From an uncultured Acidimicrobiales bacterium (GTDB taxonomy: Bacteria; Actinomycetota; Acidimicrobiia; Acidimicrobiales; UBA10347): DNA of 64,000 bases. This document shows positions 18,724 to 27,263 of the stretch, piece after piece; the first letter of the stretch is position 1; every line of letters begins with the position of its first letter. The position numbers and the translations under genes are program-made. The DNA is taken from the NCBI GenBank assembly GCA_937991435.1, contig CALKPY010000001.1, positions 29,362 through 93,361 of the forward strand. Reading direction: 5' to 3'. The notes under the pieces are model-generated. The model saw only the letters and a program-made list of their open reading frames with translations, was not told the origin of the DNA and did not search any database.

Positions 18724-20042
18724 GCGCCACCCCCAGCGGCTGTTACTTCAATTAGAGACCGGTCAGACAAGGTGATGTATTCGTCGAACTCGTTGCGGAA
18801 TCGTTCGATGACCGAGGCAATCGGCGACACGGCTGAAGGGCCCAGCGGGCAGATCGTTGTCATGCGCGGAGGCCAGGCCATTCCCGGGCTGATGTTGTCG
18901 CACACTTCGGTAAGAAGTGAAAGGTCGCTTGGGCGTCCGTGGCCGGCGATGATTCGGCTGAGTATGCGCTCGAGCCACGTTGTGCCTTCGCGACATGGCG
19001 TGCATTTGCCGCAGCTCTCACGTGCGAAGAACCGCACAATGTTGTGCGCGGCCCGGACCATGTCGGTGTCTTCGTCCATCACAACAATGGCTCCTGAGCC
19101 GAGCATGCTTCCGGCCTGATCAATGGCAGCCTTTTCGAGCGGCAGATCTAGGTGTTCATCAAAGAACCAGATGGCGCTTGCGCCGCCAGGGATAAACGCT
19201 TTGAGCTTCTTGCCGTCGCGCACGCCGCCGGCATATTCAGGCTTTTCGATGATGTCTCGAAACGTCGTCACGCCAAATTCGACTTCGAAGACGCCTGGGT
19301 TATTCACGTGACCAGATACGGCGAAGACACGTGTGCCTTTAGAGTTCTCTGCGCCCATGGCGGCAAATGCATCGGCACCGTTGTCGATAATCCATGGCAG
19401 GTTCGCCAGGGTCTCGACATTGTTCACGATGGTCGGTTGGCCGTACAGGCCCACCGCTGCGGGGAAAAACGGTGGCTTGAGTCGCGGCATGCCACGGTTG
19501 CCTTCGAGGCTTTCGATGAGGGCAGTTTCTTCGCCAACGATGTACGCGCCTGCGCCCCAGTGCAAGACAATGTCGACCGAGAAGTCGGTGCCGAGCACGT
19601 TTTTGCCCACGTAGCCGGCGGCATAGGCGTCGTTGAGTGCCTTGGCAACGCGTTCTTGTGCGTGAGCCATTTCGCCACGGATGTACAAGAAGCACTGGGT
19701 CAAGCCAACGGCGTAACAGGCCAGTAGGCAGCCTTCGATGATCATGTGTGGGTCGCGCTCAAGAAGCTGGCGATCCTTGTACGTGCCGGGTTCAGATTCG
19801 TCGCCGTTGACCACCAGATACCGGGGCCACTTGTTGGGCGGACAAAATCCCCACTTGACGCCGGCAGGGAAGCCGGCGCCGCCACGACCGAGCAGGCTCG
19901 CGGCCTTAACCTCGTCGTGTACCTGCGTTGGCGTCATATTCAGTGCTTTGCGCAACGCCTGGTAGCCACCGGTGGCTTCGTATTCAGCCAGCTCGTGCGC
20001 GTTGACGTTGTCGAACCGTTTCGTAACAATGCGCTCGACCAT
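18720..20042 (-). CDS. nuoF: NADH-quinone oxidoreductase subunit F, set 2 (FMN and NADH site)
   Basis: Flavoprotein subunit that oxidises NADH, 440 residues. The glycine-rich FMN/NADH motifs are present: LLGRGGAGFPAGVKWGF, and YIRGEMAHAQERVAKALNDAY in part. The N3 cluster motif is ESCGKCTPCREGTTWLERIL. It overlaps nuoG by 4 bp (ATGA) and nuoE by 1 bp. Its presence defines set 2 as a full 14-subunit complex I. Confidence 0.97.
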   Translation of the reverse strand: MVERIVTKRFDNVNAHELAEYEATGGYQALRKALNMTPTQVHDEVKAASLLGRGGAGFPAGVKWGFCPPNKWPRYLVVNGDESEPGTYKDRQLLERDPHMIIEGCLLACYAVGLTQCFLYIRGEMAHAQERVAKALNDAYAAGYVGKNVLGTDFSVDIVLHWGAGAYIVGEETALIESLEGNRGMPRLKPPFFPAAVGLYGQPTIVNNVETLANLPWIIDNGADAFAAMGAENSKGTRVFAVSGHVNNPGVFEVEFGVTTFRDIIEKPEYAGGVRDGKKLKAFIPGGASAIWFFDEHLDLPLEKAAIDQAGSMLGSGAIVVMDEDTDMVRAAHNIVRFFARESCGKCTPCREGTTWLERILSRIIAGHGRPSDLSLLTEVCDNISPGMAWPPRMTTICPLGPSAVSPIASVIERFRNEFDEYITLSDRSLIEVTAAGGGA

Positions 20043-20647
20043 CAGGCTTCGCCTTCTTCAACTGGCCACCATGATGGCGCAGACGGATCATCGACCATGG
20101 CGTTGCCTGCGGCGCGATCTTCGGGAATTACTTGCCGACTCAGCGCCAGCGTGCCGTGTGGTGGGATGTAGACCGAACCGTCACGCAGGCCGCTGACTAG
20201 CGCATCGAATCCGTCGGCGTCAACCTTGTTCATATAGCGGTAGTTCACCTGCAGGCACGGCGCCTCGGTGCATGCTGCGATGCATTCGACGCCTTCAAAA
20301 CTGATTTGATCTTCGGTCACGCTGCCCGGACGCACGCCCAGCGTGTGTTCCGCGTGTTCGAGTAGCTCTTCGGCGCCGAGAAGGTGACACGAAATGCCGT
20401 GGCAGATGTTGATGCGGAACTTGCCGACTGGCGAGCGTTTGAACATCTCGTAGAACGAGCAGGTGCCAAGCACTTCAGCGGGCGTGACTTCGACAAGCTC
20501 TGCGATGTGGGTCATGGCGTCGTCGGTTACCCAGCCGTGTTGTTCTTGGGCGAGATGCAGCAGCGGTATCAGAGCGCTTTTCTTGCGCGGATACCGACCG
20601 AGAATTTCGTGCGCGATGCGCAAGCTGGCTTCGGAGAGTCGAGCCAT
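20042..20647 (-). CDS. nuoE: NADH-quinone oxidoreductase subunit E, set 2 (2Fe-2S)
   Basis: Thioredoxin-fold 24-kDa-type subunit, 201 residues, carrying cluster N1a. Ligands: NICHGISCHLLGAEELL (Cys-x4-Cys) and VECIAACTEAPCLQVN (Cys-x3-Cys). The N-terminal helical region has LIPLLHLAQEQHGWV, typical for this family. The gene is separated from nuoD by 121 bp that hold a 45-bp tandem repeat, the largest gap inside set 2. Confidence 0.96.
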   Translation of the reverse strand: MARLSEASLRIAHEILGRYPRKKSALIPLLHLAQEQHGWVTDDAMTHIAELVEVTPAEVLGTCSFYEMFKRSPVGKFRINICHGISCHLLGAEELLEHAEHTLGVRPGSVTEDQISFEGVECIAACTEAPCLQVNYRYMNKVDADGFDALVSGLRDGSVYIPPHGTLALSRQVIPEDRAAGNAMVDDPSAPSWWPVEEGEA

Positions 20648-20668
20648 CAGAAACTCACCTCAGTTGCG

Positions 20669-20757
20669 GATTCAGGCGAATGCCGAAAGGGCGAGCAGGC
20701 TTGCGAGCCCGGAGATTCAGGCGAATGCCGAAAGGGCGAGCAGGCTTGCGAGCCCGG
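20669..20757. repeat. Two 44-bp direct repeats with hairpin potential between nuoD and nuoE of set 2
   Basis: Copies at 20669-20712 and 20714-20757 are identical over 44 bases with a 45-bp period. Each contains GGGCGAGCAGGCTTGCGAGC followed by CC, which can fold with GGGC pairing to GCCC, a tandem G-A mismatch, and GCA pairing to TGC. In the transcript the two copies would give two successive stem-loops between the nuoD and nuoE coding regions. No open reading frame is conserved through them. They may tune relative expression or RNA stability, or be an intergenic repeat element. Confidence 0.9.
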
Positions 20758-20768
20758 GAAAACTGCCA

Positions 20769-22067
20769 TCAGCGATCAACCTCACCAAGTACAGGGTCAA
20801 CAGAAGAGATAATGGCCACCACATCAGCCACGAGCGCCTCGTTCATCATGTGCGGCATGGTCTGCAGGTTGACGAAACTCGGAGCACGAATATGCATGCG
20901 ATATGGGTGTGCTCCCCCGTCACTCACCATGTAACAGCCGAGTTCACCACGAGGTGATTCGACGGCTACATAGACCTCGCCCTCAGGCACTTTGAAGCCC
21001 TCGGTGAAGATCTTGAAGTGGTGAATGAGGGCTTCCATCGATTCATCGATGCGGGCACGCGGTGGTGGCGTGACCTTCTTGTCTTGCAGGCGATAGTCGC
21101 CCGGGGGCATCTTGTCGATGCACTGACCGACGATACGTATTGATTCACGCGCCTCGGCGAGCCGAACGGCATACCGGTCAAAGCAGTCACCGTAGGTGCC
21201 GACGATGACATCGAAGTCGAGTTCGTCGTACTTGAGGTACGGCATATCGCGACGTAGGTCCCAGGCGTAGCCGGAACCTCGCAAGATGGGGCCGGTCACT
21301 CCAAGGGCGAGACATTCGGCACTATTGATCGCGCCAACACCCTGCAGGCGTTCTTGAAAGATCGGCTGACCGGTCAGCAACTCGTCGAATTCGTCAATCA
21401 ACGGCGGAAGCAGATCAAGAAGCCCGCCGATATCTTCTTGCCAGCCATCGTGCAAGTCGGCTGCGACTCCACCGGGACGGATGTAGTTGTGATTCATGCG
21501 CAGACCGGTGATTTTCTCGAGAATGCGCAGCGTTTCTTCGCGCAGCCGGTTGCCGTAGAGCATCATTGACACTGCGCCGACGTCCATGCCATTGGTGGCT
21601 TGAAACAGCATGTGCGATGAGATTCGATTCAGTTCGCACATCAAGGTGCGAATCCACTGGGCCCGGGGCGGCACTTCGATGCCGAGGAGTTCTTCGGTCG
21701 CCAGCGAGAATACGAGTTCGTTGAACAGCGGCGAGGCGTAGTCCATACGGGTCACGTTGGTTGGGCCCTGCATGAAGCTGAGTTGCTCGCCAGTTTTTTC
21801 CATGCCCGTGTGCAGATAGCCAATCACCGGCTTTGACCGCAGGACTTGTTCGCCTTGCATTTCGAGCACGAGACGGAGCACGCCATGCGTTGACGGGTGC
21901 ACCGGTCCCATGTTCACGATCATTGGGGTGTCGGCGTTGGGGTCGATGTCGACGGTTTCGACCATGGCGACATTGGCCTCGTCGATACGAAGCACAGCGC
22001 TGTCGTCGCCGCGTCGGGTCACGCGCTCGTCGGTCGAGGCCGCGGTGGTGTCGTCAAGCAGAGTCAT
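20769..22067 (-). CDS. nuoD: NADH-quinone oxidoreductase subunit D, set 2
   Basis: 49-kDa-type subunit, 432 residues. Motifs: NMGPVHPSTHGVLRLVLEMQGE in part, GYLHTGMEK, TNVTRMDYASPLFNE and YIRPGGVAADL. Position 87 is Thr in the HTG motif, where the set 1 protein has Arg. Arg 107 in VTRMDY, which lies near cluster N2 in known structures, is kept. About 45 extra acidic N-terminal residues precede the conserved domain. nuoC lies 15 bp upstream, and the repeat element lies downstream before nuoE. Confidence 0.96.
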   Translation of the reverse strand: MTLLDDTTAASTDERVTRRGDDSAVLRIDEANVAMVETVDIDPNADTPMIVNMGPVHPSTHGVLRLVLEMQGEQVLRSKPVIGYLHTGMEKTGEQLSFMQGPTNVTRMDYASPLFNELVFSLATEELLGIEVPPRAQWIRTLMCELNRISSHMLFQATNGMDVGAVSMMLYGNRLREETLRILEKITGLRMNHNYIRPGGVAADLHDGWQEDIGGLLDLLPPLIDEFDELLTGQPIFQERLQGVGAINSAECLALGVTGPILRGSGYAWDLRRDMPYLKYDELDFDVIVGTYGDCFDRYAVRLAEARESIRIVGQCIDKMPPGDYRLQDKKVTPPPRARIDESMEALIHHFKIFTEGFKVPEGEVYVAVESPRGELGCYMVSDGGAHPYRMHIRAPSFVNLQTMPHMMNEALVADVVAIISSVDPVLGEVDR

Positions 22068-22082
22068 CGCAGAGGCTTTCGG

Positions 22083-22625
22083 TCACCGGGGCGCGGATGC
22101 GCCCTTGAATTGAACTGGCACGGTCCCGACCGCGAAATCTTTGCGAAGCGGGTGGCCTTGCCAGTCGGGAGGCATCAAGATCCGTGACGGGTCCGGGTGG
22201 TTCTCAAAGACAATGCCAAACATGTCCCAGGTTTCCCGTTCGAGGTTTTCGGTACCGGGGTACAGATCGAACAACGTTGCGATCGTGGGATCTGATTCAG
22301 GAACTTGCACCCGCACACGAGTGCGTCGCGGCGGTTCGTGAGCGAGCAGGCTGACAACAACTTCGAATCGTTCAGGCGCAACACCTGCGGGTAGCGATCG
22401 GTGCGCCCGGGTGAGGTTGTCGACGCCACAAAGATCTACGGCGGATACAAAGCCATCGGCTTTGAGAGCCTCGATTGTGGCGATGTAGTTGTCACGATCG
22501 GGAAACAGAACTTGCTGATCGCGCTCGTTTGTTACGGGTACGCCGTAGGCACTCGCAGGCGGATCGGCTTCGATGGCCCCCTCTGCGTCAAGTGCGTCGG
22601 ACTGTGCCGTCGCCTCGTCGCTCAT
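22083..22625 (-). CDS. nuoC: NADH-quinone oxidoreductase subunit C, set 2
   Basis: 30-kDa-type peripheral subunit, 180 residues. The conserved end is [26 protein letters not shown] in part, followed by [14 protein letters not shown]. The N-terminal 30 residues are acidic and Ala-rich. It overlaps nuoB by 4 bp. It is shorter than the set 1 NuoC and has lost most of the family's C-terminal extension. Confidence 0.95.
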   Translation of the reverse strand: MSDEATAQSDALDAEGAIEADPPASAYGVPVTNERDQQVLFPDRDNYIATIEALKADGFVSAVDLCGVDNLTRAHRSLPAGVAPERFEVVVSLLAHEPPRRTRVRVQVPESDPTIATLFDLYPGTENLERETWDMFGIVFENHPDPSRILMPPDWQGHPLRKDFAVGTVPVQFKGASAPR

Positions 22626-23221
22626 CGCGTGAGCACCACCTTGCTAGCAGTTTGGCCGTCGCGTTGTTCAACGACGATGCCAGCGCCGCCACCGTTGATG
22701 CGGCGGCGATCGACCAACTCGTCGGTTTCGATCATCTTGTGCAGGGTGACTATGGCGTGTAGCAAGGTCTCGGGGCCCGGCGGGCAGCCCGGTGCATACA
22801 CGTCGACAGGCACAATCTGATCGACACCTTGCACCAGTGCGTAATTGTTGAACATGCCGCCGGTTGAGGCGCACACACCCATGGAGATGACCCACTTGGG
22901 TTCCATCATCTGGTCATAGATCTGTCGCAATACGGGGGCCATCTTCTGGCTTACACGGCCAGCCACGATCATCACATCGGCTTGGCGGGGCGACGCCCGA
23001 AAGGCTTCCATGCCAAAGCGAGCAAGATCGTAGTGCGGGCCACCGGTAGCCATCATTTCGATAGCGCAACAGGCCAGACCAAAGGTCGCCGGCATGAGGC
23101 TGCGGGCACGGCTCCAGTTGACAAGCGTTTCGAGCTTGGCGGTGAGGAAATTGTGTTCGAGTCCGCCCAGGCCTTTTTCGGCGATCTCCGCAGTCTCGCC
23201 GACACCGGGTATTCGAGCCAT
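22622..23221 (-). CDS. nuoB: NADH-quinone oxidoreductase subunit B, set 2 (cluster N2)
   Basis: PSST-type subunit, 199 residues from the ATG that overlaps the nuoA stop. An open extension upstream of 23221 lies inside nuoA and is ignored. Cys ligands: [21 protein letters not shown] and [29 protein letters not shown] is the usual NuoB segment. Relative to set 1 it has a 25-residue longer C-terminus. Confidence 0.96.
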   Translation of the reverse strand: MARIPGVGETAEIAEKGLGGLEHNFLTAKLETLVNWSRARSLMPATFGLACCAIEMMATGGPHYDLARFGMEAFRASPRQADVMIVAGRVSQKMAPVLRQIYDQMMEPKWVISMGVCASTGGMFNNYALVQGVDQIVPVDVYAPGCPPGPETLLHAIVTLHKMIETDELVDRRRINGGGAGIVVEQRDGQTASKVVLTR

Positions 23222-23730
23222 CAGGCGACCTCGGCGATTTCTGGCTTGGCGTCGGGGCCATGCGGAACCACGTTGACAACCTCGCGCCCGCGATCGCCGA
23301 CCCGACGAATCGTTGATGTAGATGTGCGGTTGACCTGCATCTGGGCTGGCTGCTGCGAGACCTTCTTGATGGGACCCCATTCGAGCGCACCGTTACCAAT
23401 GAGGTAGATGAACGACTCGAACACCGCAAACGAGAAGATGCCGATTGCAACCAGTCCAAAGGTTCCGAGTTCACGAAATACCATGGCCCAGGGGTACAAG
23501 AAGATGACTTCGATATCAAAAACGATGAAGATCATGGCCACCAAGAAGAACCGCACCGGGAAGCGTGCTGGCGTTGTGGTCTCTTCACCACTCACACCGC
23601 ACTCGTAGGGCGCGAGTTTGATCGGCGTCGACCGGTTCGGGGCCAATATCTTCGACGCCGCGAGTCCCCCGACGGCGAAAACCACGCCGAGCACAAACAA
23701 CGTGACGATAGGGAGGTATTGGCCGAGCAC
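23221..23730 (-). CDS. nuoA: NADH-quinone oxidoreductase subunit A, set 2
   Basis: Three-helix membrane subunit, 169 residues, first gene of the complete complex I set. The conserved loop is [20 protein letters not shown] with the Cys of the YECG motif, then [19 protein letters not shown] in part. The last 50 residues are hydrophilic and longer than the family norm. The start lies only 2 bp after the stop of the unrecognised membrane protein upstream, so there is no room for a separate nuo promoter directly in front of it. Confidence 0.95.
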   Translation of the reverse strand: MLGQYLPIVTLFVLGVVFAVGGLAASKILAPNRSTPIKLAPYECGVSGEETTTPARFPVRFFLVAMIFIVFDIEVIFLYPWAMVFRELGTFGLVAIGIFSFAVFESFIYLIGNGALEWGPIKKVSQQPAQMQVNRTSTSTIRRVGDRGREVVNVVPHGPDAKPEIAEVA

Positions 23731-23732
23731 GA

Positions 23733-25019
23733 TCAGTCCTCGAGGCCTTTTTCACGCAACCCGAGATCACGCCAATGCAGGACGAGACAGGTCACGAGAA
23801 ACAACGCCAACGACCCGAGGGTGAACAGCGCCGGAATCAACCGCAAGTTGCCAAGATTTCGGACCAGCACGACCGAGTAGGTCGGTTCCGCGGGATCAGC
23901 TTCGGGGATCGGTGGAGGCTTCGACGGATCGAGTGGCTTATCGAGAATGCCCTGCACGTTGATCACGGTGTAGTTCGTGGGGTGTGTCACCCGCAACGTG
24001 CTGGTGATCTTGTGGCTGATGCGATCCCACATGCCGGTGCCTGTGCGTTTCGGCTTGCCGCCTTGTTGATAGGCATCGAGCACGACGAACTCGCCCTCAG
24101 GGAACAAACCATCACGCAAATAGGCATCGGCGGTGGCTGCAGCTTCGCCTGACTGGCTGCTTGTTTGCAGGTTCCAGCCTGAAAGATCGAGCACGCCGGT
24201 GTTGGTTGCCCAGTCGATCATGGCCGACGAGTTCGACGCCAAGACGCTCAAGCTGATGTCATCAACTCGGAGATTTTGGTTCGCGATGGTCTCGCCGACA
24301 ACAGCTTCGAGGTCACCACCTGCCAGGAAGCGAGGGTCGCCGCTGAGACGATCATTTGCCGCCATGACGCCGTCGGTGAGTTCACCATGTTTACGGGCCA
24401 CAATCTCGTCGAATACCTGGTCTCGTTGACCTTCGGACAGGCTGCTGAGGACTGCCTCGACCGAGTCGCCGCTTGCACCGAACAGGTCCTGGGCGATTGC
24501 CGGAATCTTGCTGGTGTCGTCTTGCGGATTCAGCAGTTCCTGAATCACCATCTCGCGCTCAATACCGGGGTATGCCATGAGCACTTCAATCGCACGCGGC
24601 GAGCAGTCTTCGGCATTGCTCGCCGACAGGGAAACGCTGGCGACGCCACCTGCAGGAGGGAAGCTGTCGGTTCCAGCCTGGCAGTTCCCGTCGGGTAGGT
24701 CACCAACATTGCCGATAAAGGCATCGGCAATGCCTTCGGCTTCGTCGCCAGCTACATCGGCGAAGGTGTCCTGGACTTCCCACGTTGGACTGTTGCCAGT
24801 CCAGCCAATGCCATAGATCCACCAGAAGATGCCCATCACGAACATCCAGCCCCAAAAGCCTGCGAGGGCGATGAGAGAGCCGAGTCGGGTGCCGGTGTTC
24901 GTAACCAGCAACAGCCACACGGAACCGCCGAGCACGGCCGATGCCAAGGCAACGGTGAGCAGGCCGCGAATTTCTGGGTCCCAACCGAGCCCAGCAATAA
25001 TCTCAATAGCGCTGAGCAT
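23733..25019 (-). CDS. Unrecognised membrane-anchored protein between the bc complex and nuoA
   Basis: 428 residues that I do not recognise. Two N-terminal hydrophobic segments (about residues 18-40 and 45-70, the second Trp-rich: GFWGWMFVMGIFWWIYG) are followed by a hydrophilic domain of about 310 residues, and then one C-terminal segment (LIPALFTLGSLALFLVTCLV, around 395-415). The domain has two Cys (after DGNC and EDC) that could pair, and no CxxCH haem motif. The gene overlaps the cytochrome c stop by one base and abuts nuoA. It is likely an accessory subunit or assembly factor of either neighbour (inference from position only). Confidence 0.8.
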   Translation of the reverse strand: MLSAIEIIAGLGWDPEIRGLLTVALASAVLGGSVWLLLVTNTGTRLGSLIALAGFWGWMFVMGIFWWIYGIGWTGNSPTWEVQDTFADVAGDEAEGIADAFIGNVGDLPDGNCQAGTDSFPPAGGVASVSLSASNAEDCSPRAIEVLMAYPGIEREMVIQELLNPQDDTSKIPAIAQDLFGASGDSVEAVLSSLSEGQRDQVFDEIVARKHGELTDGVMAANDRLSGDPRFLAGGDLEAVVGETIANQNLRVDDISLSVLASNSSAMIDWATNTGVLDLSGWNLQTSSQSGEAAATADAYLRDGLFPEGEFVVLDAYQQGGKPKRTGTGMWDRISHKITSTLRVTHPTNYTVINVQGILDKPLDPSKPPPIPEADPAEPTYSVVLVRNLGNLRLIPALFTLGSLALFLVTCLVLHWRDLGLREKGLED

Positions 25020-26350
25020 CAGTCGACCGACCTTTCGTACGCAACGATCGCTTCGATTTGTTCGGTGGTCAAGATGCCTGACCGGCCGTCACAATGACCG
25101 GCGATTCGATCACTCTGTATACGAGGCAGAATGGCATTATCTTCGGCCCAGCATGCGCCGAACCCTGGCATCTGCCCGCCGCCATCACCCTGGCCAAACG
25201 CACCATAGGCAATCCCGTTCTTGCTACCGCTCGTCACGAAGCTCGTCTGATCAGCGGCTGTCTCGAACTGGTCGGCGACCCCGCTCAGACTCGGGCCGAA
25301 CCCACCCCCGCCATTAACGATCGGCGGAATAAGCGGATTGTCAGAATAGCTGTTGGCATCGATGCTCCAACCGGCGCTGTGGCAGCGAGCGCAGCCGTAG
25401 GCACCCGATGACGCGGGGTTGTTGAACAGCAGCTCGCCCATGACAATCTGGTCGGTATCAGCAGCGGCCCGAACGGCCACCCCAGCTGCGGCCAACGCAT
25501 CGTCAAGAGCGTCGTGTTCGGCCTGGAGCACTTCGATCTCGGCAGACAACGCCGCGGCTTCGGCACTGTCGGCAGCGAGACGACCAAGGTCTGCGTTCAG
25601 ATGGGTGATCTCATTGCGCAATGAATACATGGCATTGGCTGTCGCCGGATCATCGGCTTCGGCTTTGGCGCGGGCGGCTCCATCGAGCCCATCGAGCACG
25701 CCCTTGGCGATGTCTTCGGAACTCTGTTGTTCATGAGCGAGATACGCAATCACCTTGTCGACCTGCTGATCGGTCATAGGGCCACCACCAGGAGCGCCCC
25801 ACGCCGGCATCGGCGAGTTCGACCGGCCATAGTTCAAGATGTACTTGACTTCGTCGTAGCTAAAGCGATCGAGAACTGCGGCCAACGATGGGGCTTTCCA
25901 GTCGACCTGCTCAACGAATACGCCGTTGCCGTCAACAATTGCGTAGTCGGCCGCAATGCCTCCTTCACCGTTTGCTGAGCCGTGGCATTGTGCGCAGTTC
26001 TCGGCGAACAGCTCTTCGCCCTGTCGAACGAATTGGCCATCGGTGAACTCAATGAGACCGTCATGACGTCCGGGTTCGCCGAGCCAGTACAGCGGCAACG
26101 CAATGGCGATGATCGTGAGAGTAACAAGGCCACCGGTCAGGCTGAGATCGAGACGCTTAGTCTCCATCTCTTCATCGGTCATGTTTGGTTTGCGGTTCGC
26201 GGCCAGCTCAATTTCGGAGCCGGTTTCGTTGCGGCCTGCGAGCCAGTTGAACAGCCAATAGATGACCATGGCTGTCAGCACGATGCCGACAATCACATAG
26301 CCAATCTGGCGTTGCGCGGAGGCCGCGATCAGGTGTGGAGAGATTTCCAT
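25019..26350 (-). CDS. Membrane-anchored diheme cytochrome c with coiled-coil spacer
   Basis: 443 residues from ATG 26350. Two N-terminal membrane segments (GYVIVGIVLTAMVIYWLFNW and GLVTLTIIAIALPLYWLG) are followed by a first cytochrome c domain with CAQCH. Next comes a long Ala/Glu-rich helical stretch (about residues 225-290, with NEITHLNADLGRLAAD and ALSAEIEVLQAEHDALDDAL) and a second domain with CARCH. It probably carries electrons from the Rieske protein to an oxidase or soluble cytochrome, taking the role of the QcrC diheme subunit (inference). The coiled-coil spacer is unusual. It sits directly downstream of the Rieske gene. Confidence 0.88.
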   Translation of the reverse strand: MEISPHLIAASAQRQIGYVIVGIVLTAMVIYWLFNWLAGRNETGSEIELAANRKPNMTDEEMETKRLDLSLTGGLVTLTIIAIALPLYWLGEPGRHDGLIEFTDGQFVRQGEELFAENCAQCHGSANGEGGIAADYAIVDGNGVFVEQVDWKAPSLAAVLDRFSYDEVKYILNYGRSNSPMPAWGAPGGGPMTDQQVDKVIAYLAHEQQSSEDIAKGVLDGLDGAARAKAEADDPATANAMYSLRNEITHLNADLGRLAADSAEAAALSAEIEVLQAEHDALDDALAAAGVAVRAAADTDQIVMGELLFNNPASSGAYGCARCHSAGWSIDANSYSDNPLIPPIVNGGGGFGPSLSGVADQFETAADQTSFVTSGSKNGIAYGAFGQGDGGGQMPGFGACWAEDNAILPRIQSDRIAGHCDGRSGILTTEQIEAIVAYERSVD

Positions 26351-26378
26351 GAGTGGTGCAGACAACTCTTCTAGTAAA

Positions 26379-27239
26379 TCAGTGGGTGGCTTCGCCGATG
26401 CAGTTTGGCCCTTCGGCCTCCTGCCCCGTCGTATTCGTGCCGATCGGTGGACCTTGGATCACTTGCCCGGTGTTCACGGTGAGGAAACCGTCGCTTGAGA
26501 CAGTCATCGCGAAGCGGTCCATTCCGCGAGGCGCTGGGCCGCCGCGCTTCTCGCCGACTCGGTTGTACTTGGAGCCGTGGCAAGGGCACTCGAACCACTG
26601 CGACGTCAGGCACTCAGGCACGCGACATCCGAGGTGTGGGCACTTCTGGTACAAGGCAACAACGCCTGCTTCCATGCCTGAAAGTTCGGGGCCGGAGTAC
26701 ACGCTGCGGGCACGTTCGATCGCGCCTACTGGATATTCGGTGAGCCACATGCGGCCGTCTGGCCGATACCAGAAACCGCCATTGTCGCGAATGGTTTGCA
26801 CGATGTCGGTGATTTTGCCGACTTGAATCGGTGCGCCGAAGCCGGTGATGAACGGTGGCCACAGAAACGCAAGCACACCGCCGCCGAAGCCGCCGAGGCC
26901 GAGAGCGAAGCTTCCGATGATTGACCGGTTCAGGAACTGGCGACGGGCCATGCCGGTCTGCTCAGCTTCTGGCGGAGTCCACGTAGTGAGCTCACTCGAT
27001 TTGGCCGGAACAATCGATTGACCTTCGCGGCGAGCCACAACGGCAGATCGTTCAACTTCGCGACCAGTCGGAAGCTCGACATCGGTTTCGGTCAAGGTGA
27101 CCATGCCGCGGTCGCGTGACAACGTCTCGCGCGACAGGTGACCGGCCGCCGACGCAGTGTCACGCCGTCGAAGCGTTGCAACAAGTGTGACCGCCGCGAG
27201 TACGACAAGGGCGGCGATGACGATCAGAGCGATGGTCAT
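26379..27239 (-). CDS. qcrA: Rieske 2Fe-2S protein of the menaquinol-cytochrome c reductase
   Basis: 286 residues. Cluster ligands lie in CPHLGC and CPCHGSKYN (Cys-x-His and Cys-x2-His), with an additional C-terminal GxPP loop. There is an N-terminal helix (IALIVIAALVVLAAVTLVA) and a second hydrophobic stretch after RRQFLNRSIIGSFALGLGGFGGG in part, which resembles a twin-arginine-like anchor although only RR is seen. The cluster is therefore exported after folding (family knowledge). The gene lies between cytochrome b subunit IV and the diheme cytochrome c. Confidence 0.93.
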   Translation of the reverse strand: MTIALIVIAALVVLAAVTLVATLRRRDTASAAGHLSRETLSRDRGMVTLTETDVELPTGREVERSAVVARREGQSIVPAKSSELTTWTPPEAEQTGMARRQFLNRSIIGSFALGLGGFGGGVLAFLWPPFITGFGAPIQVGKITDIVQTIRDNGGFWYRPDGRMWLTEYPVGAIERARSVYSGPELSGMEAGVVALYQKCPHLGCRVPECLTSQWFECPCHGSKYNRVGEKRGGPAPRGMDRFAMTVSSDGFLTVNTGQVIQGPPIGTNTTGQEAEGPNCIGEATH

Positions 27240-27263
27240 GAAATGCCTTTCGGGGAGTTCGGG

